Assembly (NCBI GenBank): GCA_937915755.1
Contig: CALGGR010000202.1
Span: 1-8,534, forward strand
DNA length: 8,534 nt
From: an uncultured Fretibacterium sp.
Lineage (GTDB): Bacteria; Synergistota; Synergistia; Synergistales; Aminobacteriaceae
Direction of reading: 5' to 3'
Part shown: positions 1 through 6,856 of the stretch, in pieces
Numbering within the stretch: position 1 is the first letter of the stretch
Layout: every line of letters starts with the position of its first letter
Notes under the pieces: model-generated
Database searches by the model: none
Told to the model about the DNA's origin: nothing
Seen by the model: only the letters and a program-made list of their open reading frames with translations
Translations under genes and position numbers: made by a program

Positions 1-434
1 CCGTAGACCGTGCTGAAATAATAAGTATCATTATAAAAGAAAATGGCCTGTCCCTCAAAGAGATAGAAGGTAGTCTGCGCATTTCTTACATCTGCCCCTC
101 CTTCCAGGATGGCAACAAAAGTCGTACCGTGATGATGTCGAACCAGTCCGCAGGTTCCCCGTATGGACAGGGACATGTTTTCCGTTTCAAAAGTCAGTTC
201 TTCATCATTCTCCAGTTCCTTGCTGATACAGAAAAAGAGATCGCCTTCTTCCAGGATGACTTTCAGATTTTTGTCTTGCCGGTGAATCGAAGTTTTTGAA
301 AGTTCATTCATCTTGACCAGCTTGTTTTCATCAAGAAGGATCCAGTCATAACTCTCTTGTTTTGTGCCGATGCTGTAACCATGGTACAGGTTCATGCCGG
401 CAAAAACTTCTATGTCTTTGCTGCCGTCATTGAA
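1..434 (-). CDS. FecR-domain protein, partial; 5' part missing and 3' part beyond the window
   Basis: On the minus strand a frame is open from just after a TAA at 437-435 down to the window edge, about 144 codons. It reads like the core of a FecR domain as found in exported proteins of Gram-positive and related anaerobes. In order it has a GMNLYHGYSIGT stretch, SYDWILLDENKLVKM, a basic SKTSIHR strand, an LEEGDLFF strand, then SIRGTCGLV and TTFVAILEGG. The IRGT turn followed by a VAxLEG strand is the family hallmark. FecR domains in such proteins are generally thought to sense or bind extracytoplasmic signals or wall components. No signal peptide or transmembrane anchor precedes the domain. 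The first in-frame ATG (395-393) lies inside the domain and has no Shine-Dalgarno sequence, so it is unlikely to be a true start. The beginning of the domain is missing exactly where the 1165-residue gene ends in another frame. Domain assignment is firm; the gene's status (truncated, frameshifted or chimeric) is inference. Confidence 0.72.
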
Positions 435-437
435 TTA
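410..437 (-). other. Junction of two broken reading frames (CARDB-like end and FecR-like start)
   Basis: On the minus strand the 1165-residue frame ends at a TAG (412-410) in the middle of a CARDB-like domain. The FecR frame, which is -1 relative to it, is open only from after a TAA at 437-435. The roughly 22 bases between the two stops are readable in both frames and give plausible family sequence in each: SMTAAKT for the first, NDGSKDIEV for the second. Two unrelated domains are thus each cut at one point. Candidate causes are a deletion joining two neighbouring genes, recombination at short shared sequence, an indel, or misassembly. Sequence alone does not choose among them. Confidence 0.55.
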
Positions 438-3400
438 TCATTTGCCCATGAAAGTCTGACTTTGAAATTTCCAGTATCTTTAAAGCTCGCATTATACAAG
501 GGCACGCGGATTTCATAATTCATTCCGTTCACAAGCCTGTTGTCCGAAAAGAAAGCAAAGTCCGGAACATAGAATTTAATTCCTCTTATTTGCATTGCCG
601 ACTGATCGTAAGTGTTGGCTTTGAAAACTCCGGCGCTCTTATGAAACTTAAACGGAAGTAACAAAGCCGGATCAGGGTATTTTTGATACATGCTGCTGCC
701 GTCCCATAACCGTTGTTCAGAATTGAGCTTGAGTTCTACCGCCGTCCCAAGCGTCATTGCGCCCTCTTTGGCAACGAAAGGCTGCATTTTGACCGTATGA
801 CCTGCCGCCTGTTGTGCTGTAAGGTGCGAGTCGCCAAGTAATGTATAGCTGATACGTTCTGATTTGCTGTATTCCTTTGAGAACGTTTTAGGGTTGTCAG
901 TCTCAGGCATATTTATACCTGTAGCTTTGTCCCCGTTAATCAGTCTGTCAATGAAAGAAGTCGTCATAGTGAACGCACTGGGAGTAACTGTCTTTTCGGT
1001 GTGCTGCATGTTCGATGTTGCTTTCGTGAAAGTTATACCCGCATTGTCTAACTGGCTGCCGAATGTCCATGTCTGTTCCTCTGCCAGAGTTCCCGCATCG
1101 TTATAGCCTTCTACATCTCCGATTTGGGACGGATACGAGAAGAAGTTGCCCTCCTCATGAAGAGGCTGATACAGATTATCATTTATTGAGTTTGCTGTAT
1201 GGAGTGCTGAGTTTTCGCTCATCGTGAACGTTACGTAAAGCTCCTTTTCACCGTTAAGACTTGCAGGAGATACAGGGACAGAGTCAACCCTTGAGCCTAA
1301 AGTCATCCACATAGGAAGCGGCCTTGTCAGAACAGGATAACGCCAGATATGCCTTGCCGTGTCAGTGTACAGAATGGCATCATGTGTTGTAGCTGTTATT
1401 TCCTTGTCAATCGTTGTAGTTGAGGCTTCCGTGTTCGTCTGCTGGTCAACTGTGTCAACTTTATCCGTAAAGAAATCTACTGCATCATTAAGCCAGCCTA
1501 ACGGGCTATAAGGTATTCCCTTCTCAAACATATCCTTCGGGGTCATGCTACCCATTTTTATGCCTGTTGCAAGATCGCTGATTGATGACGCAAGCATAGC
1601 TATACCCTTTACTGTCCCAAATACTTGGCCGTCTGCATTAGGATCAGCTACAAGCATTGTTTCAACCGTCTGGCTCAAGTCCTGCGTTACGGTGTTTGTC
1701 GTGGAGTCAGTCGTTGATTTGCCGTATGAAACTGTCATATTGCCGCCGTTCAGATATTCGCTGTACGTGAAGTTATTCGGCTGTTCCTGCAGGGCTGTTC
1801 CGTCCGCGCTCACCGTGTCAACGTGATAGGGAATTGCATTGAGGACAGCAACATAGCTTCTGTTTGACTTCTGCCGCAGGTGTACGGGTTTGTCGAGTTC
1901 TACGCCCTCACTCGCAAGGTCAACGGCCACAAGTCCGCGCCACGTGTCAGAACCTATAGCGTCCTGAATAGCTAGTTTACCGTCCGCAAAACCTGCAAAC
2001 TGTTTATTTCCGTCCACTGTCGATTTGAATACCGTTACGCAGTCGTTGCCGTCTCTGTCCCTCCAAGACACAGCAATATCATCAACCGTCTTGAATGTCC
2101 CGATCTGACCAGTGAAAGGCCCTGCCATTATCGAGAACATACGGGGAGCATACATATATGTTACGTTGTCGGGGTTTGTTCCCTCGTTCTTGTTTCTGCT
2201 CGTGTACAATTTGTCGTACCAAACGCGCCGCCACTCCAAGAAAGGTTTATCGCCGAGAAGTTTTGTGGTTTTGTCCTGAGCAAGGTCATACAGAGTACCG
2301 TAATTATAGTTGTTCTCACCGCTCTGACCGCCGCCTTTAACGTGGGAGTCATCATGAATGGGCGTTATCGAACCCCTGTTGAATGTCCAGACCGCAAGAT
2401 GAGGATAAGCGTAAAAATCATCGAGCCTCAAAGAGTACGCCTTGATTTTAGCGTCCCACTGCTTATGGTGGACATATCCGAGCAGAAGGGTAACAATCTC
2501 GTCCTTGCCGTCCCCGTCGAGATCTGCCGCTGCTGCCCTCAGTCCTGCAACTCCCGTAATCCACGCTTCGGGAAGGTCATCGAATGCACCGTCTTTAAGT
2601 TTCTCGTAATGATAATCTTTAGCTGTCTCCGCAGTATCGAAAGCACGTTTCTCAGCATTCCATTTATGTATTTTACAGTGTATGTCGCCGGTCATAGGTC
2701 CGCCATCCCAGCCCTTTTTGTTTGCGAGGTCGGTCGCCCTTCTTGCAATCTTGAAAAATAATGCGATTTCGCTTATGCCGTCCCCGTCAAAATCTCCCGC
2801 AACCATATCACTAACAGGCTGACTTTCTAGGTCATTGCCCCACTGGTCTGTGGAGTAAACGTGAATCCCGCTTGCATCACCCAGAGACCTAAGCGTTAAT
2901 TTTCCGTCAGAGTAATTCAATCTGTACACGAAAATGTAGATGTCATTCTTCGTGTTGATCATCAGGGCTGCTTCGTTATTGTATTTGTCGCCGTCAAAAT
3001 CTCCTACCGCTAGTGATGCAATATACGGCTTCCCCCTGAAAGGAGTTGTCTGTGTCAGTGCCGTTAAAGGTTCCTGCGTCATTGTGCCGTTATCGTCAGC
3101 TTTGAGCGCGAAAAATTCGAGGCGCACTTCCTGGTCAGTTTTAGTATTCACATATCTATGAAACGCATGAAAAGGACTCGTGTCGTATTCCGATTGTATG
3201 TCCACCTTGGTCAACCCCGAAGCAGCGACAAAAATTTCACGGTCATAACCCTTTACGGACATAACTCCTGTGCCGTATACCTCGCTGATTAAATTTTCTG
3301 CATCTGAAAACGCCGGTGATGTATATGTATCGAGATCCGAAATGTTTACCAGATTAACAAGTCCTGTAGGTGTTATATCTGTCGTATTCTCATCTCTGGT

Positions 3401-3907
3401 GTTGGAAAGAGTTTTGAAGAAATACTTGAGGCTGCCGTTAGGGGCTATGTTGTGGAACATCAAAGCTCTTTTGCCGTTGTAGAGTTTGCGCGATACTGCA
3501 GGGCGGTAAAATTTAGGCTCGCCTTCATACACGGGCACACGAATATTATGATTAAGGAAAGAAAAGGCGGGGTTTTGAAAAGCCGGCTTCTCTTCATACT
3601 TGGTAATGGAAGTGTCCGGATTGGGATTTGACCAAATCTTCCGTTTTGTCGATGCCGTAGCGTCTTCCCCGAACACTGATGCGAATACGTCAAGATATGT
3701 GTTGTCGTTGTTGCTTAAGCCCCTGAGTGTGATTAGTCCCTTCTTAGGGATTGAGAGTTCTCCCTTGTTGACCTCTTTGACAACGTCGTCAACTGTTCCG
3801 ATAGCTTTTCCGTTGATTGTCTGTGCGGCTTCGGCCAATTTTAACTGGAAGCTCAATAGAACCGCCAGAACGAACAAACATAACAACTTCAATTTGAGTT
3901 TGTACAT
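410..3907 (-). CDS. Large exported FG-GAP/VCBS beta-propeller protein with truncated CARDB-like C-terminus
   Basis: The product is 1165 residues. Residues 1-28 are a signal peptide: lysines, a Leu/Val-rich core, and a likely cut after AEA at 25-27. Residues about 290-670 carry FG-GAP/VCBS-type repeats, each ending in an acidic calcium-binding loop: DFDGDKYNNE near 303, DFDGDGISE near 372 and DLDGDGKDE near 462. Degenerate copies lie near 595-615 and 658-668. These repeats normally build an extracellular beta-propeller. Residues 722-755 and 822-850 are Thr/Ser-rich with alternating polar and hydrophobic residues, and flank a hydrophobic Ala/Gly-rich stretch (about 763-786). From about 1106 a CARDB-like beta-sandwich starts (YEIRVPLYNASFKDTGNFKVRLSW) but stops after roughly 60 residues, about half the usual length, so the C-terminus is probably lost. 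The start has a good ribosome binding site (GGAGG at 3920-3916, 8-base spacer). It lies 22 bp behind the acetolactate decarboxylase and is probably co-transcribed with it. A role in surface binding or adhesion is the usual guess for such proteins; the specific function is unknown. Confidence 0.85.
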   Translation of the reverse strand: MYKLKLKLLCLFVLAVLLSFQLKLAEAAQTINGKAIGTVDDVVKEVNKGELSIPKKGLITLRGLSNNDNTYLDVFASVFGEDATASTKRKIWSNPNPDTSITKYEEKPAFQNPAFSFLNHNIRVPVYEGEPKFYRPAVSRKLYNGKRALMFHNIAPNGSLKYFFKTLSNTRDENTTDITPTGLVNLVNISDLDTYTSPAFSDAENLISEVYGTGVMSVKGYDREIFVAASGLTKVDIQSEYDTSPFHAFHRYVNTKTDQEVRLEFFALKADDNGTMTQEPLTALTQTTPFRGKPYIASLAVGDFDGDKYNNEAALMINTKNDIYIFVYRLNYSDGKLTLRSLGDASGIHVYSTDQWGNDLESQPVSDMVAGDFDGDGISEIALFFKIARRATDLANKKGWDGGPMTGDIHCKIHKWNAEKRAFDTAETAKDYHYEKLKDGAFDDLPEAWITGVAGLRAAAADLDGDGKDEIVTLLLGYVHHKQWDAKIKAYSLRLDDFYAYPHLAVWTFNRGSITPIHDDSHVKGGGQSGENNYNYGTLYDLAQDKTTKLLGDKPFLEWRRVWYDKLYTSRNKNEGTNPDNVTYMYAPRMFSIMAGPFTGQIGTFKTVDDIAVSWRDRDGNDCVTVFKSTVDGNKQFAGFADGKLAIQDAIGSDTWRGLVAVDLASEGVELDKPVHLRQKSNRSYVAVLNAIPYHVDTVSADGTALQEQPNNFTYSEYLNGGNMTVSYGKSTTDSTTNTVTQDLSQTVETMLVADPNADGQVFGTVKGIAMLASSISDLATGIKMGSMTPKDMFEKGIPYSPLGWLNDAVDFFTDKVDTVDQQTNTEASTTTIDKEITATTHDAILYTDTARHIWRYPVLTRPLPMWMTLGSRVDSVPVSPASLNGEKELYVTFTMSENSALHTANSINDNLYQPLHEEGNFFSYPSQIGDVEGYNDAGTLAEEQTWTFGSQLDNAGITFTKATSNMQHTEKTVTPSAFTMTTSFIDRLINGDKATGINMPETDNPKTFSKEYSKSERISYTLLGDSHLTAQQAAGHTVKMQPFVAKEGAMTLGTAVELKLNSEQRLWDGSSMYQKYPDPALLLPFKFHKSAGVFKANTYDQSAMQIRGIKFYVPDFAFFSDNRLVNGMNYEIRVPLYNASFKDTGNFKVRLSWANDNSMTAAKT

Positions 3908-3929
3908 AAATAGAACCTCCTTTTTAGTG

Positions 3930-4715
3930 CTACTTGACTTCTACTTCCCTGATTGCGTCTTTCATGTCAGCGGCTAAATCTTTCTCGTTGAAACTTGTAC
4001 GGTTAGGGATAACCATTGCGAACTCGCTGATAATGTCTAACTCTGTTTTGCAGTCTTTCGCTGTAAGTGTCAGCACATGACCTCCCTTTGTTCCGTCTGC
4101 TGAAATGAAATGCAAGTGCCAGCCGGGAGTGTTAAGGCCGTTCATGTAGTCAGGGCAGTACAGAGCTACAACCGTTCCTTCAATGTTCTCATAGGAAAAT
4201 TCGCGCTGATCCGTCTTCAGTGCATCATTGAGGGGCTTATAGGGTCTCTCCTGCACTAACTCACTGCGAACCGTAATTGACGGCATAAGACCCGTTACTT
4301 TTGCCATGTAGAATTGATTTTGTCCCTGTCCTCTGGCTATCGAAGTCAGAAAAGTTTTCAGCTCTTCGATTGAGGACGCATTAACATGTTCCCTCGTAAC
4401 GTCAGCGTCAAAAAATGTTACGTTTGAGAACGGCACAGTCTCATCATCTGGAGCAATCTCAACGCTTCCGTCCCATATTGCCCGGTAAACTTTACCGTCA
4501 AGAACTATCATTTCTCCGTTGACTGACTGAAATGTTCCGATTCCAGTATCGCCGTAGGTCTTAAGCTCTCCTACCGTAATTACGCCGTCATATTCGCCCT
4601 GCATGAGGGATTGAAGCAATGCCACCTGAAATAACTTGTCGCTGATAGAAGCATTACCCAAAGCACAGGCACACGTTAGCCCGATAATGCAAACTGTCAG
4701 TAAAAATTTCTTCAT
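3930..4715 (-). CDS. budA: Alpha-acetolactate decarboxylase, exported form
   Basis: Predicted to convert (S)-2-acetolactate to (R)-acetoin and CO2, the step of the acetoin/2,3-butanediol pathway after acetolactate synthase. The 261-residue product matches the family over its length. It has LMQGEYDGVITVGELKTYGD and GIGTF (residues 37-62), with Glu50 at the conserved glutamate position. It also has an ITVRS motif with Arg150, and the zinc site GWHLHF...GGHVL, in which His200, His202 and His213 are the expected ligands. Residues 1-22 form a signal peptide (MKK, then a hydrophobic core, likely cut after GNA), so the enzyme should leave the cytoplasm, as the Brevibacillus brevis enzyme does. I prefer the ATG at 4715 to the in-frame ATG at 4733, because the Shine-Dalgarno GGAGGT lies between them and overlaps the upstream ATG; starting at 4733 would put a charged, unusual extension before MKK. 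It is first in a minus-strand operon with the propeller protein. No acetolactate synthase is in the window. The family call is very secure; export is inferred from the leader. Confidence 0.95.
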   Translation of the reverse strand: MKKFLLTVCIIGLTCACALGNASISDKLFQVALLQSLMQGEYDGVITVGELKTYGDTGIGTFQSVNGEMIVLDGKVYRAIWDGSVEIAPDDETVPFSNVTFFDADVTREHVNASSIEELKTFLTSIARGQGQNQFYMAKVTGLMPSITVRSELVQERPYKPLNDALKTDQREFSYENIEGTVVALYCPDYMNGLNTPGWHLHFISADGTKGGHVLTLTAKDCKTELDIISEFAMVIPNRTSFNEKDLAADMKDAIREVEVK

Positions 4716-4874
4716 AAAACAATTAACCTCCATAAAAATTAAAATTTTTCGTTGGCATTTTACTTTTCACTATGTCTTGTTGTAAAGGGGTTTCCGGATT
4801 GTCAAACATGATTACTGCATTTTTACGCCGTGCCGTTCTATCATAATTGCGAACATAAATAGGAGATGTATTGA
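4716..4874. promoter_or_regulatory. Divergent intergenic region with weak promoter candidates and a small dyad
   Basis: This 159-bp AT-rich stretch separates the minus-strand decarboxylase operon from the plus-strand two-component operon and must hold promoters for at least one of them. On the minus strand there is a perfect TTGACA (4805-4800), but the best -10-like hexamer behind it, TACAAC (4784-4779), is only 15 bases away, so the pair is weak. On the plus strand TATCAT (4839-4844) or the overlapping CATAAT (4842-4847) could be a -10, with a poor -35. A GTTC-N12-GAAC dyad (4835-4838 and 4851-4854) overlaps that -10 and could be an operator for the adjacent XRE-domain regulator; the arms are short enough to be chance. 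The plus-strand gene has AGGAG at 4861-4865. Confidence 0.4.
4726..4731 (-). promoter_or_regulatory. Ribosome binding site that fixes the decarboxylase start at 4715
   Basis: On the minus strand GGAGGT is followed by a 10-base spacer and the ATG at 4715-4713. The first two bases of the alternative upstream ATG (4733-4732) lie just ahead of this element and its G is the element's first base, so initiation there would have no comparable site in front of it. Just upstream is an AT-rich near-palindrome (A5T4A2T5, 4749-4734) that could form a weak hairpin in the leader RNA. Confidence 0.7.
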
Positions 4875-5474
4875 ATGAATACTTTATTTGCCAGAACCCT
4901 GCGGAAACTTAGAGAAGAAAAAGGACTATCACAAAAACAGCTCGGTCAACAAATGTTTGTCAATCATTCGACCGTAGCACGCTGGGAAAATGCCAGCAGA
5001 CTGCCTGATGCTGCGATGATATGCCGTCTTGCCAAATGCCTTAGTGTAGATGTTAATGAGTTGTTCCAGCTTGCAGCCCAGAGCGAAGAAAATCCTAATG
5101 TCATCATAGTAGACGACAACAAGGTTATTCTCTCTGACTGTCTGGCTGTAATGGGTGAAGTCATGCCTAATGCAGAAATAACGGGCTTTATATGGCCGAT
5201 GGAAGCTATTGAATACGCAAGAAATAACCGGATTGCATTAGCTGTCCTTGATATTGAACTGGGAACGGCAAGCGGTCTTGATCTCTGTAACACTCTGCTT
5301 GAAATCAATTCCAGCACAAATATAGTGTTTCTGACTGCCTACGCTGATTACTCCCTAGATGCGTGGAAAACCAATGCAAGCGGATTCATGCTAAAGCCCC
5401 TGACTGCGGAGAACGTAAGGGAACAACTGCAAAAGTTACGTTATCCGTTTTTATGGGAGGTTAAAGACAAGTGA
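4875..5474 (+). CDS. Response regulator with N-terminal XRE helix-turn-helix and C-terminal receiver
   Basis: The 199-residue product combines two domains. Residues about 5-62 are a Cro/CI-type (XRE, HTH_3) DNA-binding domain: LRKLREEKGLSQKQLGQQM leads into recognition-helix region NHSTVARWEN and the closing LAKCLSVDVNELF. Residues about 75-192 are a CheY-like receiver: acidic pair Asp80-Asp81 in IIVDDN, phospho-acceptor Asp126 in VLDIELG, Thr154 in FLTAY and Lys174 in MLKPL. All the chemistry-bearing residues are present, so it should be phosphorylatable. The ATG is preceded by AGGAG with a 9-base spacer. The stop overlaps the start of the next gene, a LytS-type kinase and its likely phosphodonor. 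LytS/YehU-type kinases usually pair with receiver-LytTR regulators, so an XRE domain placed first is unusual. By inference it regulates the flanking divergent promoter region. Domain calls are firm; targets are unknown. Confidence 0.93.
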   Translation: MNTLFARTLRKLREEKGLSQKQLGQQMFVNHSTVARWENASRLPDAAMICRLAKCLSVDVNELFQLAAQSEENPNVIIVDDNKVILSDCLAVMGEVMPNAEITGFIWPMEAIEYARNNRIALAVLDIELGTASGLDLCNTLLEINSSTNIVFLTAYADYSLDAWKTNASGFMLKPLTAENVREQLQKLRYPFLWEVKDK

Positions 5475-6784
5475 TTGACTGGAACGCTGCTTATTTCATT
5501 TACTTTATATGCGGTGCGGCTATGATGTTAAGTTTTATGGGGCTGTGGTTTATTGCCGTCATGCCCGGTATTGATCACTGGAGCGAGCGTTTTTTCAGGA
5601 TACTTTTTACTGTCCTTGTGCTGCTGAGCTTATCCGGTATCATTGAAACATTTACGTATAGTTATCCTGTCCCGGTTGCAGTACTATATCTGATACTAAT
5701 TCTTGAATCACTGTTCCTTTCACTGCCTATCCCAATGATGACGGCCTATTTACTGCACTGCTGCGGAGAAAAAATCCGTTCAAGCAAATTATTTTATATC
5801 GTGATGGGTCTGTTTGCTGTCTTTTGTGTCATGCTTACGAGTGCACCATTTACAGGAGAGTTTTATTATTTTGCTCCGGATAAGGAATATTACCGCGGAA
5901 CATGGTATCCGATTTTGCTTCTGCCGTTGATTGTGTTAATGCTGCTCAATATCGAAGGCATGATACGGCACAGAAAACAGCTTTCACATAAAGCATTCCT
6001 CAGCTTCCTAATAACATTACTGCCTATAACAAGCGTACTATTCGTGCAAATGTTCGTTGAAGTTTATCCCCTCGTAGATATATGTATTGTCCTGTCAGTC
6101 CTGTCTATGTACGGCCTTATACTTTACGATCAGATAGAGCAGGATTTGTTACGGCAGCGGGAGATCGCCAATCAGCGCGCTAATATTATGGTTCTGCAAA
6201 TGCGCCCTCACTTCATCTATAACACAATGACTAGTATATATTGTCTCTGCGATCAAAATCCCCAATTAGCCCGGCAGGTCGTAATGGATTTCACTACATA
6301 TCTGCGCAAGAACTTTACAGCCATTGCAAGTGCCTCGCTAATTCCCTTTTCGTCTGAATTAGAACATACCCGCGCATATCTTGCAGTAGAGCAGGCCCAA
6401 TATGAGGACAGCCTTTTTGTTGAGTACGATACGCCGCATAAATATTTCCGAGTTCCTCCGCTGACATTACAGCCAATAGTGGAGAATGCCGTCAAGCATG
6501 GCAGAGATCCTTATTCCGGCCCGTTCCGAATTTCCATCAGGACGCGAAAAACGGATTCTGGCAGTGAGATAGTCATTGCGGATAACGGACGAGGTTTTGA
6601 CACAATCGATGACAGTGAACCTCATATAGCACTCAGAAACATTCAGCAAAGGCTGCGGATTATGTGCGGAGGAAGACTGACGATTACTCCCAATGACGGC
6701 GGAGGGACTGTTGTAACGGTGATAATTCCGGACAGTTCTGCGAATAGAAAGGGGCTTGACGTTCTGGAAACCCACTTACGGTAA
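5471..6784 (+). CDS. Seven-TM sensor histidine kinase of the LytS/YehU (HPK8-like) type
   Basis: The 437-residue product has about seven hydrophobic segments in residues 7-219 (near 7-30, 41-62, 67-97, 106-126, 145-161, 173-196 and 199-219), resembling the 7TM sensor modules of other kinases. The short loop between segments 4 and 5 is rich in Tyr and Phe and may face outside. A helical linker follows, then the kinase core: His247 in QMRPHFIYN (the HisK_3/LytS phospho-acceptor block), the N box PIVENAVKHG with Asn339, and the ATP-lid motif DNGRGFD (371-377). The usual GIGLRN that follows is HIALRN here (385-390), so two glycines of the G2 region are replaced; activity may still be retained. 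The start is GTG, sharing GTGA with the regulator's TGA; GGAGG at 5456-5460 with a 10-base spacer supports it and implies translational coupling. It probably phosphorylates the XRE-receiver protein in response to an unknown membrane or extracellular cue. Confidence 0.93.
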   Translation: MIDWNAAYFIYFICGAAMMLSFMGLWFIAVMPGIDHWSERFFRILFTVLVLLSLSGIIETFTYSYPVPVAVLYLILILESLFLSLPIPMMTAYLLHCCGEKIRSSKLFYIVMGLFAVFCVMLTSAPFTGEFYYFAPDKEYYRGTWYPILLLPLIVLMLLNIEGMIRHRKQLSHKAFLSFLITLLPITSVLFVQMFVEVYPLVDICIVLSVLSMYGLILYDQIEQDLLRQREIANQRANIMVLQMRPHFIYNTMTSIYCLCDQNPQLARQVVMDFTTYLRKNFTAIASASLIPFSSELEHTRAYLAVEQAQYEDSLFVEYDTPHKYFRVPPLTLQPIVENAVKHGRDPYSGPFRISIRTRKTDSGSEIVIADNGRGFDTIDDSEPHIALRNIQQRLRIMCGGRLTITPNDGGGTVVTVIIPDSSANRKGLDVLETHLR

Positions 6785-6800
6785 CGGATAAAAAATAATA

Positions 6801-6820
6801 ATATCTCGCTGCCGGGATAT
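6801..6820 (+). other. Intercistronic hairpin between the kinase and the Lnt-like gene
   Basis: Bases 6801-6808 and 6813-6820 form an 8-bp stem with one G-U wobble around a CTGC loop. It lies in the 72-bp gap after the kinase stop and is preceded by an A-rich run. On the plus strand no U-run follows, so it is not a good intrinsic terminator for the kinase transcript; the T-rich side is on the opposite strand, where no gene needs ending. It might affect mRNA stability or processing, or shape expression of the next gene. Significance untested. Confidence 0.4.
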
Positions 6821-6856
6821 ACGAGTTCACGGCGAATATTAGAAGAGGAGAAAAAT

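Noticed and set aside
2342..2761. A 139-codon plus-strand open frame opposite the propeller gene
   Set aside because: It is antisense to the FG-GAP region, has no good ribosome binding site, and its translation shows no recognisable domain. The opposite strand has a clear signal peptide and repeated DxDxDG motifs.
3600..3977. A 125-codon plus-strand open frame crossing the gap between the two minus-strand genes
   Set aside because: It runs antisense over the signal-peptide region of the propeller protein and the end of the decarboxylase. Both real genes have convincing products and ribosome binding sites there.
4716..4733. The upstream in-frame ATG at 4733 as the decarboxylase start
   Set aside because: The Shine-Dalgarno element lies downstream of it, and starting at 4715 gives a classic MKK signal peptide.
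6781..6856. Intrinsic terminator or separate strong promoter between the kinase and Lnt-like genes
   Set aside because: The hairpin lacks a following U-run on the plus strand, and no well-spaced -35/-10 pair is visible.
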